Shown here one piece after another: positions 54,815 through 63,455 of a stretch of DNA of 64,000 nucleotides (position 1 is the stretch's first letter; each line of letters starts with the position of its first letter). This stretch comes from Velocimicrobium porci (GTDB taxonomy: Bacteria; Bacillota; Clostridia; Lachnospirales; Lachnospiraceae). The notes beneath the pieces were generated by a model. That model saw only the letters and a program-made list of their open reading frames with translations, ran no database searches and was not told where the DNA came from. The stretch is taken from NCBI RefSeq assembly GCF_009696045.1, contig NZ_VUMT01000001.1:248001-312000 (forward strand). The letters run 5' to 3'. A program made the translations under genes and the position numbers.

Positions 54815-54875
54815 CAAAAAAAGAACCAGACTTCTTACAAATATTAAAATAACTTTTTGTAAAAAGTCTGGTTCT
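54815..54875 (-). terminator. Terminator of glyS
   Basis: On the minus strand AGAACCAGACTTTTTACAAA pairs with TTTGTAAGAAGTCTGGTTCT (one mismatch) across an AT-rich loop, followed by seven Ts at 54821-54815. It begins about 17 bases after the glyS stop codon and ends the era-to-glyS transcript. Confidence 0.88.
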
Positions 54876-54891
54876 ACGTTATTACCAGTAT

Positions 54892-56280
54892 TTAGAAATT
54901 AAATTTTTCTTCAAAATATGCCTTTAACTCTGAAATTTTAATTCTTTCCTGCTCCATAGTATCACGGTCACGGACAGTAACTGCTCCATCTTCTTCTGAC
55001 TCGAAATCGTAAGTAATACAGAATGGCGTACCAATTTCATCCTGTCTTCTATATCTTTTTCCAATATTTCCTCTTTCGTCAAATTCGCAGTTATAGTATT
55101 TGCTTAATTCAGCATACACCTTTTCTGCTCCTTCTGATAATTTTTTAGATAAAGGCAATACACCAATCTTAACAGGTGCAAGTGCAGGATGGAAATGAAG
55201 TACTGTACGAGTATCTCCACCTTCTAACTCCTCTTCATCATAAGCACCACAAAGGAACGCAAGAGTTACACGGTCTGCACCCAACGATGGCTCGATTACA
55301 TATGGCACATATTTTATCTTCTTTTCATCATCAAAATAATCCATTGGTTCACCGGATACATTTTGATGCTGTGTTAAGTCATAGTCGGTACGATCTGCAA
55401 TTCCCCATAATTCGCCCCACCCAAATGGGAATAAGAATTCAATGTCACTTGTTGCTTTACTATAAAAAGAAAGCTCTGCCTGTTCATGGTCACGAACACG
55501 CATTTCTTCTTCTTTCATACCGAGGTCTTTTAACCAATTAATGCAATAATTTTTCCAGTATTCAAACCATTCTAAATCCGTATCCGGCTCACAGAAAAAC
55601 TCTAATTCCATCTGTTCAAATTCTCTTGTACGGAATGTAAAGTTACCCGGTGTAATTTCGTTTCGGAAAGATTTACCAATCTGACCAATTCCAAACGGAA
55701 TCTTCTTTCTGGATGTTCTTTGTACATTTTTAAAGTTAACAAATATTCCTTGTGCCGTTTCCGGTCTTAAATATACTGTATTTTTTGCATCCTCTGTAAC
55801 GCCCTGGAATGTTTTAAACATAAGATTAAATTGGCGAATTTCCGTAAAGTTGTGTTTTCCACAACTTGGGCATACAATATTATGTTCTTCAATATAAGAT
55901 GCCATTTCCTCATTTGACCAGGCATCTACACTTCCTTCTATTTCAATTCCATTCTCATTCATGTAATCTTCAATTATTTTATCCGCACGGAATCGTTCAT
56001 GACATTCTTTACAATCCATAAGCGGATCAGAAAAACTTCCCAAATGTCCGGAAGCAATCCATGTCTGTGGATTCATAAGAATTGCACAGTCAACTCCGAC
56101 ATTATATGGATTCTCCTGAATAAATTTTTTCCACCATGCTTTTTTAACATTATTTTTAAGTTCAACGCCAAGATTTCCATAATCCCATGTATTCGCAAGA
56201 CCACCATAAATTTCAGAACCAGGATATACAAATCCTCTTGCCTTTGCTAATGCAACAATTTTTTCCATTGACTTTTCCAT
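54892..56280 (-). CDS. glyS: Glycyl-tRNA synthetase (single-chain, eukaryote/archaea-like class II type)
   Basis: Charges tRNA(Gly). The product is 462 residues of the alpha2 (GRS1) type, not the bacterial glyQ/glyS two-subunit type. Seen: [31 protein letters not shown], motif 2 [34 protein letters not shown], the Cys-rich zinc knuckle CKECHERF...CPSCGKHNF, and motif 3 [14 protein letters not shown]. It lies 49 bases after the lipoprotein gene in the era-recO cluster. No T-box leader is evident directly upstream. Confidence 0.97.
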   Translation of the reverse strand: MEKSMEKIVALAKARGFVYPGSEIYGGLANTWDYGNLGVELKNNVKKAWWKKFIQENPYNVGVDCAILMNPQTWIASGHLGSFSDPLMDCKECHERFRADKIIEDYMNENGIEIEGSVDAWSNEEMASYIEEHNIVCPSCGKHNFTEIRQFNLMFKTFQGVTEDAKNTVYLRPETAQGIFVNFKNVQRTSRKKIPFGIGQIGKSFRNEITPGNFTFRTREFEQMELEFFCEPDTDLEWFEYWKNYCINWLKDLGMKEEEMRVRDHEQAELSFYSKATSDIEFLFPFGWGELWGIADRTDYDLTQHQNVSGEPMDYFDDEKKIKYVPYVIEPSLGADRVTLAFLCGAYDEEELEGGDTRTVLHFHPALAPVKIGVLPLSKKLSEGAEKVYAELSKYYNCEFDERGNIGKRYRRQDEIGTPFCITYDFESEEDGAVTVRDRDTMEQERIKISELKAYFEEKFNF

Positions 56281-56329
56281 TTCGCTATCTACCTCTCTGT
56301 TTCTTTTCTAATTGTTTTCGTTTCATTCA

Positions 56330-56923
56330 CTACTTATATACTATAATTGAAGTTTCTTCTGCCGATGTATGTACCGATTTATTATTATAAACTGTACAAT
56401 TTACATAATAGTAAATCTTCCCACTCACTCTTACATCATACTCTTCATTTAAGACTAATACGTGATAATCTGAATTTTCCTCTACTGTTTTTTTTGAAAC
56501 AAATTCACCATCTTTTACCTGCTTTAATTTTCCCGGAAAAGCTCCCTGCTTTGCCGCTTCCTCCACAGTAAAGTACTCCGCCTCTACCTTGTTCAATGCC
56601 TTATAATCATCCATACCTTTATACTTGAATACTACCTTGGCAATCTTATCTTCTACCAAAAATGAATCTACCAAAAATGAATCTTTACCATTTTCACTAT
56701 TATAACTATCCGCTGCATCTTGCAAATATTGCTCTAGTTCTGTTTTGTCATAATAACTTTTGTCAAATGCTTCTACAATCCCTGAACAAATCTCTCCAGA
56801 CCGGTTTATTGAAAATGTATTTTTCTCCAGTTCTTCCGCCTTCAAATTAAGACTTGCATCAGAACAGCCGGTAAAAAATAAGGCACACAAAGTAAGACAG
56901 GCATAAAGCTTCCATTTCCTCAT
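56330..56923 (-). CDS. Lipoprotein of unknown function
   Basis: A 197-residue exported lipoprotein: MRKWKLYACLTLCALFFTGC gives a type II signal with lipobox FTGC and Cys20 as lipid anchor. The mature part is short, acidic and Lys-rich (SGIVEAFDKSYYDKTELEQYLQDAA; YFTVEEAAKQGAFPGKLKQV) and has no enzyme motif. Residues around 87-96 repeat DSFLV twice because of a 15-base tandem duplication in the DNA. It lies between recO and glyS and is probably cotranscribed with them. Confidence 0.85.
   Translation of the reverse strand: MRKWKLYACLTLCALFFTGCSDASLNLKAEELEKNTFSINRSGEICSGIVEAFDKSYYDKTELEQYLQDAADSYNSENGKDSFLVDSFLVEDKIAKVVFKYKGMDDYKALNKVEAEYFTVEEAAKQGAFPGKLKQVKDGEFVSKKTVEENSDYHVLVLNEEYDVRVSGKIYYYVNCTVYNNKSVHTSAEETSIIVYK
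56652..56681. repeat. 15-base tandem duplication inside the lipoprotein gene
   Basis: TCTACCAAAAATGAA occurs twice in direct succession (56652-56666 and 56667-56681), both perfect. It duplicates five codons in frame. Two perfect copies indicate a recent or unstable duplication by strand slippage. Confidence 0.85.
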
Positions 56924-57027
56924 ACGTTCCCTCCAAGGTGCTTTATCAGCCTAAGTTTACTCATAATCTTTTATATTGTAACCTTTTATACATATTTTTT
57001 CAACATATTTGTAAAAGTTATCTTATT

Positions 57028-57768
57028 TTAAAATACCTGCAACATTTCTAACGCCTTAAAATTATGATTTATGTAAATTTTCAAATAGTCTTCTGCAATT
57101 TTTTGTAATTCCTTTAACACACTTTGTTTTACCGTAAAAGTATAAAGCTTCTCTACCGGAGTTGCTACAATAAACTGTAGTGCATAAAGTGCGGCGGGAG
57201 ATAGTTTTACATTCGAATACAAAAACTTTTTCTGACATTCCCTACATAATAATCCACCAGCAAAAGAACTAAATACCATTTTTTCTTCATCAATACCACA
57301 CTTTACACATTCAAATACTTGAGGTGCCTCACCGTTCAAACAGAGAATCTTGATTTCAAAAATAGCACGAATAAGAGGATTTGGTATCGCTTCTGTTGTA
57401 ATCGCACGTAAAGTCTGATACAACAGTTTTAAAATTTCTATCTCATCTTGATTTTCATGCGTCATATATTCTACAAATTCACAAAAATAAAATCCATAGC
57501 AGGCACCTTCTAAGTCATCTCTCAGCTGTTCAAAATAATTTCTTATTTCCGCTGATACGATTGTATAGGAATTGCGCCCCTGATAGATTTGAAACTCTCC
57601 AAATGCAAATGGCTGACTGCCTGCAAGCAAGGTGCAATTAGGCTTTCTTGCACCTTTTGCAAATGCAGCAATCTTACCGTACTCTTTTGTTAATAAAACT
57701 AGACGCTTATCGTAATCGCCAACAGGCATGGCTGACAAGACCATTCCCAGTACAGTTTCCTGATTCAT
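57028..57768 (-). CDS. recO: DNA repair protein RecO
   Basis: Mediator that loads RecA on SSB-coated single strands in the RecFOR path. The product is 246 residues. Seen: N-terminal OB-fold GMVLSAMPVGDYDKRLVLLTKEYGKIAAFAKGARKPNC, then the helical part with YGFYFCEFVEYMT, and a four-cysteine zinc knuckle CVKCGIDEE...LLCRECQKKF. Its start lies inside the upstream yqzL gene (62-base overlap). Order era-yqzL-recO-glyS is common in Bacillota. Confidence 0.95.
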   Translation of the reverse strand: MNQETVLGMVLSAMPVGDYDKRLVLLTKEYGKIAAFAKGARKPNCTLLAGSQPFAFGEFQIYQGRNSYTIVSAEIRNYFEQLRDDLEGACYGFYFCEFVEYMTHENQDEIEILKLLYQTLRAITTEAIPNPLIRAIFEIKILCLNGEAPQVFECVKCGIDEEKMVFSSFAGGLLCRECQKKFLYSNVKLSPAALYALQFIVATPVEKLYTFTVKQSVLKELQKIAEDYLKIYINHNFKALEMLQVF

Positions 57769-57889
57769 CTAAAGATTCACTCTCTTCTTTCTCTTGTGCC
57801 TGCCACTCTTCACTGGCACACGCATAATTCAAATAATCATTGATACTTCCTGTCCGTTCAAACTGTTTCCAATAATCGGAAAGATTCAT
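57707..57889 (-). CDS. yqzL: YqzL-family small protein
   Basis: A 60-residue protein encoded between era and recO, the position of yqzL in Bacillus. The N-terminal LSDYWKQFERTGSINDYLNY matches the short W-x-x-F-x-x-TG-x-I-x-x-YL pattern of the family. AGGGGG precedes the ATG at good spacing. Its C-terminal third (after about residue 40) is encoded in the region overlapping recO in another frame and is not family-like. The function of YqzL is not known. Confidence 0.7.
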   Translation of the reverse strand: MNLSDYWKQFERTGSINDYLNYACASEEWQAQEKEESESLDESGNCTGNGLVSHACWRLR

Positions 57890-57999
57890 TTTGTGAGCCC
57901 CCTATCTTGTTTCATCCATTCCTGTAATGTTTCAATAATAGGTTCTCCACTTTTTCTTTCTCTATACAAAAGACTAAATTTCTTTTTTATTGTATCCAT
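57886..57999 (-). CDS. Candidate 37-residue small ORF bridging era and yqzL
   Basis: Starts at an ATG (57999) inside the last codons of era in another frame and ends at a TGA (57886-57888) overlapping the yqzL ATG. The product would begin MDTIKKKFSLLYRERKSGEP and end EWMKQDRGLTK: charged and helical. It exactly fills the 84-base gap between era and yqzL. There is no good ribosome site at its ATG, so translation would depend on coupling to era. It may instead be plain leader sequence. Confidence 0.3.
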   Translation of the reverse strand: MDTIKKKFSLLYRERKSGEPIIETLQEWMKQDRGLTK

Positions 58000-58879
58000 A
58001 ATTTTTCATCAAAAAGTCACTATCTCTCCAATCCTTTTTGACTTTAACCCATATTTTCAGATTAACTTTAATATCAAGAAGATTTTCAATTTCAATGCGG
58101 GCATCTGTTCCGATTGCTTTTAACATAGAGCCTTGCTTTCCAATTATAATTCCTTTATGGGAATCCCGTTCGCACACAATTGTCGCATCAATATCAACAA
58201 TCCTTCCATGCTGTCTTGTTTTCATCGAATCGATTGCAACTGCAATTCCATGTGGTATTTCATCATCCAGACGACGCAATGCCTTTTCACGAATCAGCTC
58301 TGCCACAATCTGACGTTCCGGTTGATCTGTTATCGTATCCTCATCATAGTACATTGGTCCTTCTGGCAAATGCTTAAAAATCGTGTCTAACAACTCGTCT
58401 GTGTTCTCTCCGTTTATCGCAGACACTGGAACAATATCTTCAAATTTGCAAATATCCTTATAAGCATCAATAAACGTAAGAATCTCTTCTTTTTTTACCG
58501 TGTCAATCTTATTAATTACAAGAACAACCGGTGTATTGGTTTTTGAAAGCTGCTCTGCAATATGACGCTCTCCTGCTCCAATAAATGTTGTCGGCTCTAC
58601 AAGCCATAAAATTACATCAACCTCGTTCAGAGTTCTCTCTGCAACCGTCACCATATATTCACCAAGCTTGTTTTTTGCTTTGTGAATTCCTGGTGTATCA
58701 AGAAAAATAATTTGTCCTTTTTCTCCTGTATAAACCGTCTGAATCCGATTTCTTGTTGTCTGTGGCTTACTGGATGTAATCGCAATCTTCATTCCAATAA
58801 GCTGATTCATCAAGGTTGATTTTCCTACATTTGGTCTTCCGATTAGTGTAACAAATCCTGATTTAAAGCTTTCTTTCAT
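57974..58879 (-). CDS. era: GTPase Era
   Basis: Ribosome-associated GTPase needed for 16S rRNA 3'-end maturation and 30S assembly. The product is 301 residues. Seen: G1 GRPNVGKST (14-22), G2 region SSKPQTTRNRIQ, G3 DTPG, G4 NKID, G5 VSAI, and a C-terminal KH domain with IVCERDSHKGIIIGKQGSMLKAIGTDAR. AAAGGAG precedes the ATG. First gene of the era-yqzL-recO-lipoprotein-glyS cluster; it may be cotranscribed with the M16C peptidase gene, which ends 19 bases upstream. Confidence 0.97.
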   Translation of the reverse strand: MKESFKSGFVTLIGRPNVGKSTLMNQLIGMKIAITSSKPQTTRNRIQTVYTGEKGQIIFLDTPGIHKAKNKLGEYMVTVAERTLNEVDVILWLVEPTTFIGAGERHIAEQLSKTNTPVVLVINKIDTVKKEEILTFIDAYKDICKFEDIVPVSAINGENTDELLDTIFKHLPEGPMYYDEDTITDQPERQIVAELIREKALRRLDDEIPHGIAVAIDSMKTRQHGRIVDIDATIVCERDSHKGIIIGKQGSMLKAIGTDARIEIENLLDIKVNLKIWVKVKKDWRDSDFLMKNYGYNKKEI

Positions 58880-58898
58880 TTCATTCTCCTTTGTTCTC

Positions 58899-61823
58899 TT
58901 ATCGAAGTAAATTGGTCACTTCTTTGAATAATTCTCTGTTATCCTCAATCTGATTTTCACTTCCAATAACACAAATATTACCGGCATCATAAATTGCCTT
59001 TACAACGTCAGCAGTCGCTCTGATTTTCTCTTTTGTTGTTGCTAATACTTCATCTCTCTCTTTTTGTAAAAATGCTTCATCTACATCGCACATATAAGCC
59101 CCAAAGGAACGACTTCCCTTCATTGCAGGAGTAAGCGGTGTATCCAACCCACTAATTGTTCCAATAATATATTTTGTCATATCTCTGTCATCTATTTCAA
59201 AATTCTTTACAAAGTCATAAACACCTGCATAAACTTCGTCTGTTTCTTTTAACTTAGGATCTCTATAAGAAGTAAAATATCCCTTTCCGTCATATGAAAA
59301 TCCACACATACATCCATATGCACCACCTTTTACACGAATCATATTCCACAGATAGTCATAGCTTAAAATTGTTTTTAATACCTTTAAGGAACCTGTATAT
59401 GCAGCTCCATTCTCCATATAATTTCCACACCGTGCAACATATTGTACCTGCCCTGGTGTTTTAAAGCCTTCATTTTTGCAAACCAATTCTTCTTTTTCTA
59501 ACACTTTCGCATTTTTCGTACCCGTAAGGCTGGCAATAAATTTACTAAGCTCTGGTTCAATAAACGAATATCCTTTTTCATCGGCTGTAAAACTTACAAT
59601 TAAATTATCTGTGCGGAAAATGCAAGAAAGCCAATAAGACAATTCCTTAATAATCGTATCTTTTTTCTCTTCAAAATTTTGTGTCCAGTCCGAAATTGTC
59701 TGATAGTATCCAATTCCACTGGAATTATCATCAAACAAATCACTTTCAGAGAAATAAGACATTGCACGATTTACCGCTGTCGAATGTCCTCTGGAATTCA
59801 ATTTCATTTCCATTCTTGATTTTGTTTCCTCAAGAATTTCTTTTAATCGCTTCTCATCATCCAATTTTGTATTTTCCAGTATCTCATGAATTAGTTCAAA
59901 CATTTTTGGTATTTTATCAAATAAAGCTTTTGCTTTCAATTCAAAACGTGCAGAATAGACGCCTTTTTCGCCTCTCTGGTTATAAATATTAATAACCGCC
60001 CCAATTCCACCTGTGTGAACATTAATTTCATTTGCCAGTTCAAGGAAACTATAATGTTCTGTATCTACATAACCAAGTACTGTTGATAATAGTCCCAAAT
60101 AAGGTGCTGCTTTACCTAAATCAGAAATATCAAAACTTAATTTCAAGTATCCAATTCCATTCGTATATACATTATGATGGAGCACCTTTACTCCATTTAC
60201 TTCTTTTTCCTTGTTATACAAAGGATGTATCCCTTTTCCAATATCATCAATTGAAAGAAGCGGTATCTTTTCCAATTCTTCCTTTGTAGATGGAGTTTCT
60301 TCATATTCATGAAGCTTTTTCGTATCCTCTATTAATTGTGCAATTTCTTCTTTTGATAAAGAAGCTTTATATTCCGCTAATTTTTGCTTCAATTCATATT
60401 CTTTTTGCATTGTAAGTCCAATCTTTGGTTTTACAATAACAAGAGAACTGTGTGTATTTTCAATTAAATATGTTTTTATCAAATTTTCATAATAACCGGT
60501 TCCTACCAATTGTTTTAAAAATTCAAATGTCTTATTGGCACAAATATGGATAAATGGTTTTGTATCATCATAAAGCCAGCTGTCTAAAATTTGAATTCCA
60601 TACATTAACCCTTTTGGGAACTGACCAAAATCAGCTTCACGATATTTAAATTCATAATAATTAATACCTGCTCTTAATGATTTTTCATCTAATCCATTTT
60701 CCACGATTTCTTCTAAGGCATTTTTGATTACTTTTACAAATTCCTCTTTTTGTTCCAAGTCTGCATTTTTTGTAATAATGGAAAAGATTGGCTGGTAAAT
60801 TCCATTATCATAAGAACTAAATACGTCTTTTCCAATTCCTTTATCTAAAAGTGCCTGTTTTAATGGTGCTCCCGGTGCAGATAATAATACATAATCAAGC
60901 ACTTGGAATGCAAGATATAATTCCTTATCAAGACTTGTTCCGATTACCATATTATAACTTAAGTAAGTCTTTCCCTTTTCATCCTCACCTTCTGCAATTG
61001 AGTATTCTTCCACAACCTCTCTTGTATGTTCAAATGGTTCCTGTCTTGTAATTTCTGAATCTACGGTTACATTTTCGAATTTACTTAAATAGTGTTCGTC
61101 TAAAAAGTTAAGTCTTTCCTCTACATCCATATCACCATATAAATAGATGTAGCTATTGGAAGCATGATAATATTTACGATGGAAATCCAAAAACTGCTCA
61201 TAAGTAAGTTCCGGTATCACATCCGGATCACCGCCTGACTCACAGGCATAAGTAGTATCCGGCAATAATGACTGCTGAATCAAACGATATAGTTGTTGTT
61301 CTGGTGAGGAAAATGCCCCCTTCATTTCATTATAAACAACACCATTATATTGTAATTCTCCGTCTTCACTATCTAATTCATAATGCCAGCCCTCCTGCTT
61401 AAAAATCTCTTCTTTCTGATAAATATTAGGATAGAACACAGCATCTAAATATACATGCATTAAATTATTAAAGTCCTTCTGATTACAACTTGCCAATGGA
61501 TATATCGTTTTATCCGGATAAGTCATTGCATTTAAAAATGTATTTAAAGATCCTTTTGTCAATTCAATAAACGGATCTTTCGCAGGAAATTCTTTCGAAC
61601 CACAAAGTACTGTATGTTCAATAATATGAGGAACTCCCGTGGAATCTGCAGGTGTCGTGCGGAATCCAATCGAAAATACTTTATTTTCATCTTCATTTGA
61701 CAGAACAATAACCCTTGCCCCACTTTTTTTATGCCTTAAAATAAGTCCAAGACTCTGAAGTTCTTCTAATTGTTCTTCTTTTATAAGCTCATAATTCTCT
61801 AAATCTTTTATCTGGTCTGACAT
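58899..61823 (-). CDS. M16C-type zinc metalloprotease (presequence-protease-like)
   Basis: A 974-residue clamshell protease of the insulinase superfamily. Seen: the inverted zinc motif in GVPHIIEHTVLCGSKEFPAKDPFIEL (HxxEH) within the first 80 residues, with the distal Glu probably in GVVYNEMKGAFSSPEQQ, and the M16C-associated central region and second, inactive half (YVARCGNYMENGAAYTGSLKVLKT; GGAYGCMCGFSYDGKGYFTSYRDP). No signal peptide, so it is cytoplasmic; these enzymes degrade free peptides up to about 70 residues. AAGGAG precedes the ATG. Confidence 0.95.
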   Translation of the reverse strand: MSDQIKDLENYELIKEEQLEELQSLGLILRHKKSGARVIVLSNEDENKVFSIGFRTTPADSTGVPHIIEHTVLCGSKEFPAKDPFIELTKGSLNTFLNAMTYPDKTIYPLASCNQKDFNNLMHVYLDAVFYPNIYQKEEIFKQEGWHYELDSEDGELQYNGVVYNEMKGAFSSPEQQLYRLIQQSLLPDTTYACESGGDPDVIPELTYEQFLDFHRKYYHASNSYIYLYGDMDVEERLNFLDEHYLSKFENVTVDSEITRQEPFEHTREVVEEYSIAEGEDEKGKTYLSYNMVIGTSLDKELYLAFQVLDYVLLSAPGAPLKQALLDKGIGKDVFSSYDNGIYQPIFSIITKNADLEQKEEFVKVIKNALEEIVENGLDEKSLRAGINYYEFKYREADFGQFPKGLMYGIQILDSWLYDDTKPFIHICANKTFEFLKQLVGTGYYENLIKTYLIENTHSSLVIVKPKIGLTMQKEYELKQKLAEYKASLSKEEIAQLIEDTKKLHEYEETPSTKEELEKIPLLSIDDIGKGIHPLYNKEKEVNGVKVLHHNVYTNGIGYLKLSFDISDLGKAAPYLGLLSTVLGYVDTEHYSFLELANEINVHTGGIGAVINIYNQRGEKGVYSARFELKAKALFDKIPKMFELIHEILENTKLDDEKRLKEILEETKSRMEMKLNSRGHSTAVNRAMSYFSESDLFDDNSSGIGYYQTISDWTQNFEEKKDTIIKELSYWLSCIFRTDNLIVSFTADEKGYSFIEPELSKFIASLTGTKNAKVLEKEELVCKNEGFKTPGQVQYVARCGNYMENGAAYTGSLKVLKTILSYDYLWNMIRVKGGAYGCMCGFSYDGKGYFTSYRDPKLKETDEVYAGVYDFVKNFEIDDRDMTKYIIGTISGLDTPLTPAMKGSRSFGAYMCDVDEAFLQKERDEVLATTKEKIRATADVVKAIYDAGNICVIGSENQIEDNRELFKEVTNLLR

Positions 61824-62076
61824 AATAATCTCCTTATATTTTCTTTCTATATTCTTCTCATTCCATGTGCCGTTTAAACATGAGGTTTTGATTTATAGTA
61901 TAACACATGTTTTTCATTTATACAAAAGCTGTTTTATAGAATATGTTAAACTACAGTTATTGTATGAAATTTTATTCATACAATATCCATAAAAAATTGA
62001 CTTTTTTATGGCAATATGTTACATTTAAATGGCAGCAAAATTGCTGTAGAAATTATAGTTCTAGGAGGCTTTCACA
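61824..62076 (+). promoter_or_regulatory. Promoter and leader of the cold-shock gene
   Basis: A perfect inverted repeat ATTGTATGAA/TTCATACAAT (61959-61968 and 61975-61984) precedes a TTGACT...TACATT promoter-like pair (spacing 17) around 61998-62026. A small hairpin CAGCAAAATTGCTG (62032-62045) lies before AGGAGG. The short leader differs from the long cold-box leader of Escherichia coli cspA. Confidence 0.4.
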
Positions 62077-62277
62077 ATGAAAGGTACAGTAAAATGGTTT
62101 AATGCTAAAAAAGGATTTGGATTCATCTCTGATGAAGAAGGAAAAGACGTATTCGTTCATTTTTCCGCATTACAGATGGACGGCTTCAAAGTTTTAAACG
62201 AAAATGAAGAAGTTGAATTCGACATCATTGATGGAGAAAAGGGTCCTCAAGCAGCAAACGTTGTAAAATTAGCATAA
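62077..62277 (+). CDS. Cold-shock protein (CspA/CspB family)
   Basis: A 66-residue single-stranded nucleic acid chaperone. Seen: [16 protein letters not shown] (RNP1, KGFGFI) and [10 protein letters not shown] (RNP2, VFVHF), with the five-strand barrel length typical of the family. AGGAGG precedes the ATG. It is a single-gene transcript with its own terminator about 180 bases downstream. Confidence 0.96.
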   Translation: MKGTVKWFNAKKGFGFISDEEGKDVFVHFSALQMDGFKVLNENEEVEFDIIDGEKGPQAANVVKLA

Positions 62278-62458
62278 TTTATAATTTTACAATTATGATT
62301 TTGTCCTATAGAGGGGATAGTCACAAAGTTATAATCGAGCATAAATCATATAACTGTTCTTATATAGATTCAATTTCTAATATTATGAAAAGTTATTTTG
62401 GAAGGTATTATGTTCTTGGGTTGTAACAATGAAGTGCAGTAATGCAGTAAATAATGAA
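62278..62458. other. 3' region of the cold-shock transcript, nothing recognised
   Basis: AT-rich stretch between the cold-shock stop codon and its terminator. I find no frame with a ribosome site and no clear RNA motif. The long 3' untranslated region could carry stability or small-RNA functions, but nothing in the sequence shows it. Confidence 0.3.
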
Positions 62459-62500
62459 GGGACTGTCGTGCTAATTAGTGCGATGGTCTTTTTATTTTTT
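62459..62500 (+). terminator. Terminator after the cold-shock gene
   Basis: GACTGTCGTGC (62461-62471) pairs with GTGCGATGGTC (62478-62488) using several wobble pairs around TAATTA, followed by a T-rich run. The hairpin is moderately stable. Confidence 0.65.
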
Positions 62501-62583
62501 TGTAGATATTTTTTGCTAAAACGGATATTATAAAAAGGAAGTTATTTTTTTAATGAATACAAACGAAAAATACGGAGGATATT

Positions 62584-63414
62584 ATGGCATATGAAATAAT
62601 AGTATTGGACTTGGACGGAACTCTTACTAATTCGCATAAAAAAATTACCCCTAAAACAAAAGAGCTTCTATTTCAAATTCAGGAAGATGGTATCAAAGTT
62701 GTTCTTGCCTCTGGCAGACCTACTACCGGAATTGTTAATCTGGCAGATGAACTTTGCCTGGACAAATATGGTGGTTATATTCTTTCTTTTAATGGTGCAA
62801 AAATTATAAATTATGAAACAAAGGATGTAATCTATAATTCAACGCTTCCAAGTGAATTACTGCCAGCCATTTATGAAACAGCACGAAATGAAGGGGTTGG
62901 AATTTTAACTTATAAGGATGACATTATTTTACTTGGGAATGGAATGGATGAATATAATCAATTAGAATCAAAAATTAATGGAATTCCTCTGAAAGAAGCA
63001 GATGACTTTTTAATAGAGATTTCAACGACTAAATTAAATAAGTGTCTTTTAACAGGGAAACCAGAGCATATGGCTATTGTTGAAGAGCATTACAAAGAAC
63101 AGTTTGGTAACCTGTTAAATATTTACCGGTCCGAGCCTTTTTTCTTAGAAATTATGCCCCCAAACATTGATAAAGCCTACTCCCTCTCAAAGCTTTTGAA
63201 ACATCTTGGTTTATCAAGAAAACAAATGATTTGCTGTGGTGATGGATTTAATGATTTATCAATGATTCAATATGCCGGTCTTGGCGTTGCCATGGAAAAT
63301 GCACAGCCAGCCGTAAAAAAGGCTGCAGATTTTATTACCCTCTCAAATGATGAAGATGGAATTGCACATGTCATTCAACAGTTTATTTTATCTATGATTG
63401 ATAATCTTTCTTAA
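62584..63414 (+). CDS. Cof-type HAD-superfamily phosphatase
   Basis: A 276-residue sugar-phosphate or nucleotide-level phosphatase of HAD subfamily IIB. Seen: motif I IIVLDLDGTLTNSHKKI with nucleophile Asp, motif II VVLASGRPTTG, motif III lysine in the PNIDKAYSLSKLL segment, motif IV CCGDGFNDLSMIQYAGLGVAMENA, and the type IIB cap (~85-195). GGAGG precedes the ATG. Substrates of this family overlap widely, so none can be named. Confidence 0.94.
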   Translation: MAYEIIVLDLDGTLTNSHKKITPKTKELLFQIQEDGIKVVLASGRPTTGIVNLADELCLDKYGGYILSFNGAKIINYETKDVIYNSTLPSELLPAIYETARNEGVGILTYKDDIILLGNGMDEYNQLESKINGIPLKEADDFLIEISTTKLNKCLLTGKPEHMAIVEEHYKEQFGNLLNIYRSEPFFLEIMPPNIDKAYSLSKLLKHLGLSRKQMICCGDGFNDLSMIQYAGLGVAMENAQPAVKKAADFITLSNDEDGIAHVIQQFILSMIDNLS

Positions 63415-63423
63415 TATGATCCA

Positions 63424-63455
63424 AAAACGGCGTACCAATTATGTTACGCCGTTTT
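63424..63455. terminator. Bidirectional terminator between the HAD phosphatase and the M15 peptidase
   Basis: AAAACGGCGTA (63424-63434) is the exact complement of TACGCCGTTTT (63445-63455), with a 10-base loop, an A-run before and T-run after. The stop codon of the minus-strand peptidase gene lies inside it. Confidence 0.88.

Noticed and set aside
56281-56329. T-box or other leader controlling glyS
   Set aside because: Only 49 bases separate glyS from the upstream lipoprotein gene, too short for a T-box, and no specifier or T-box core sequence is visible.
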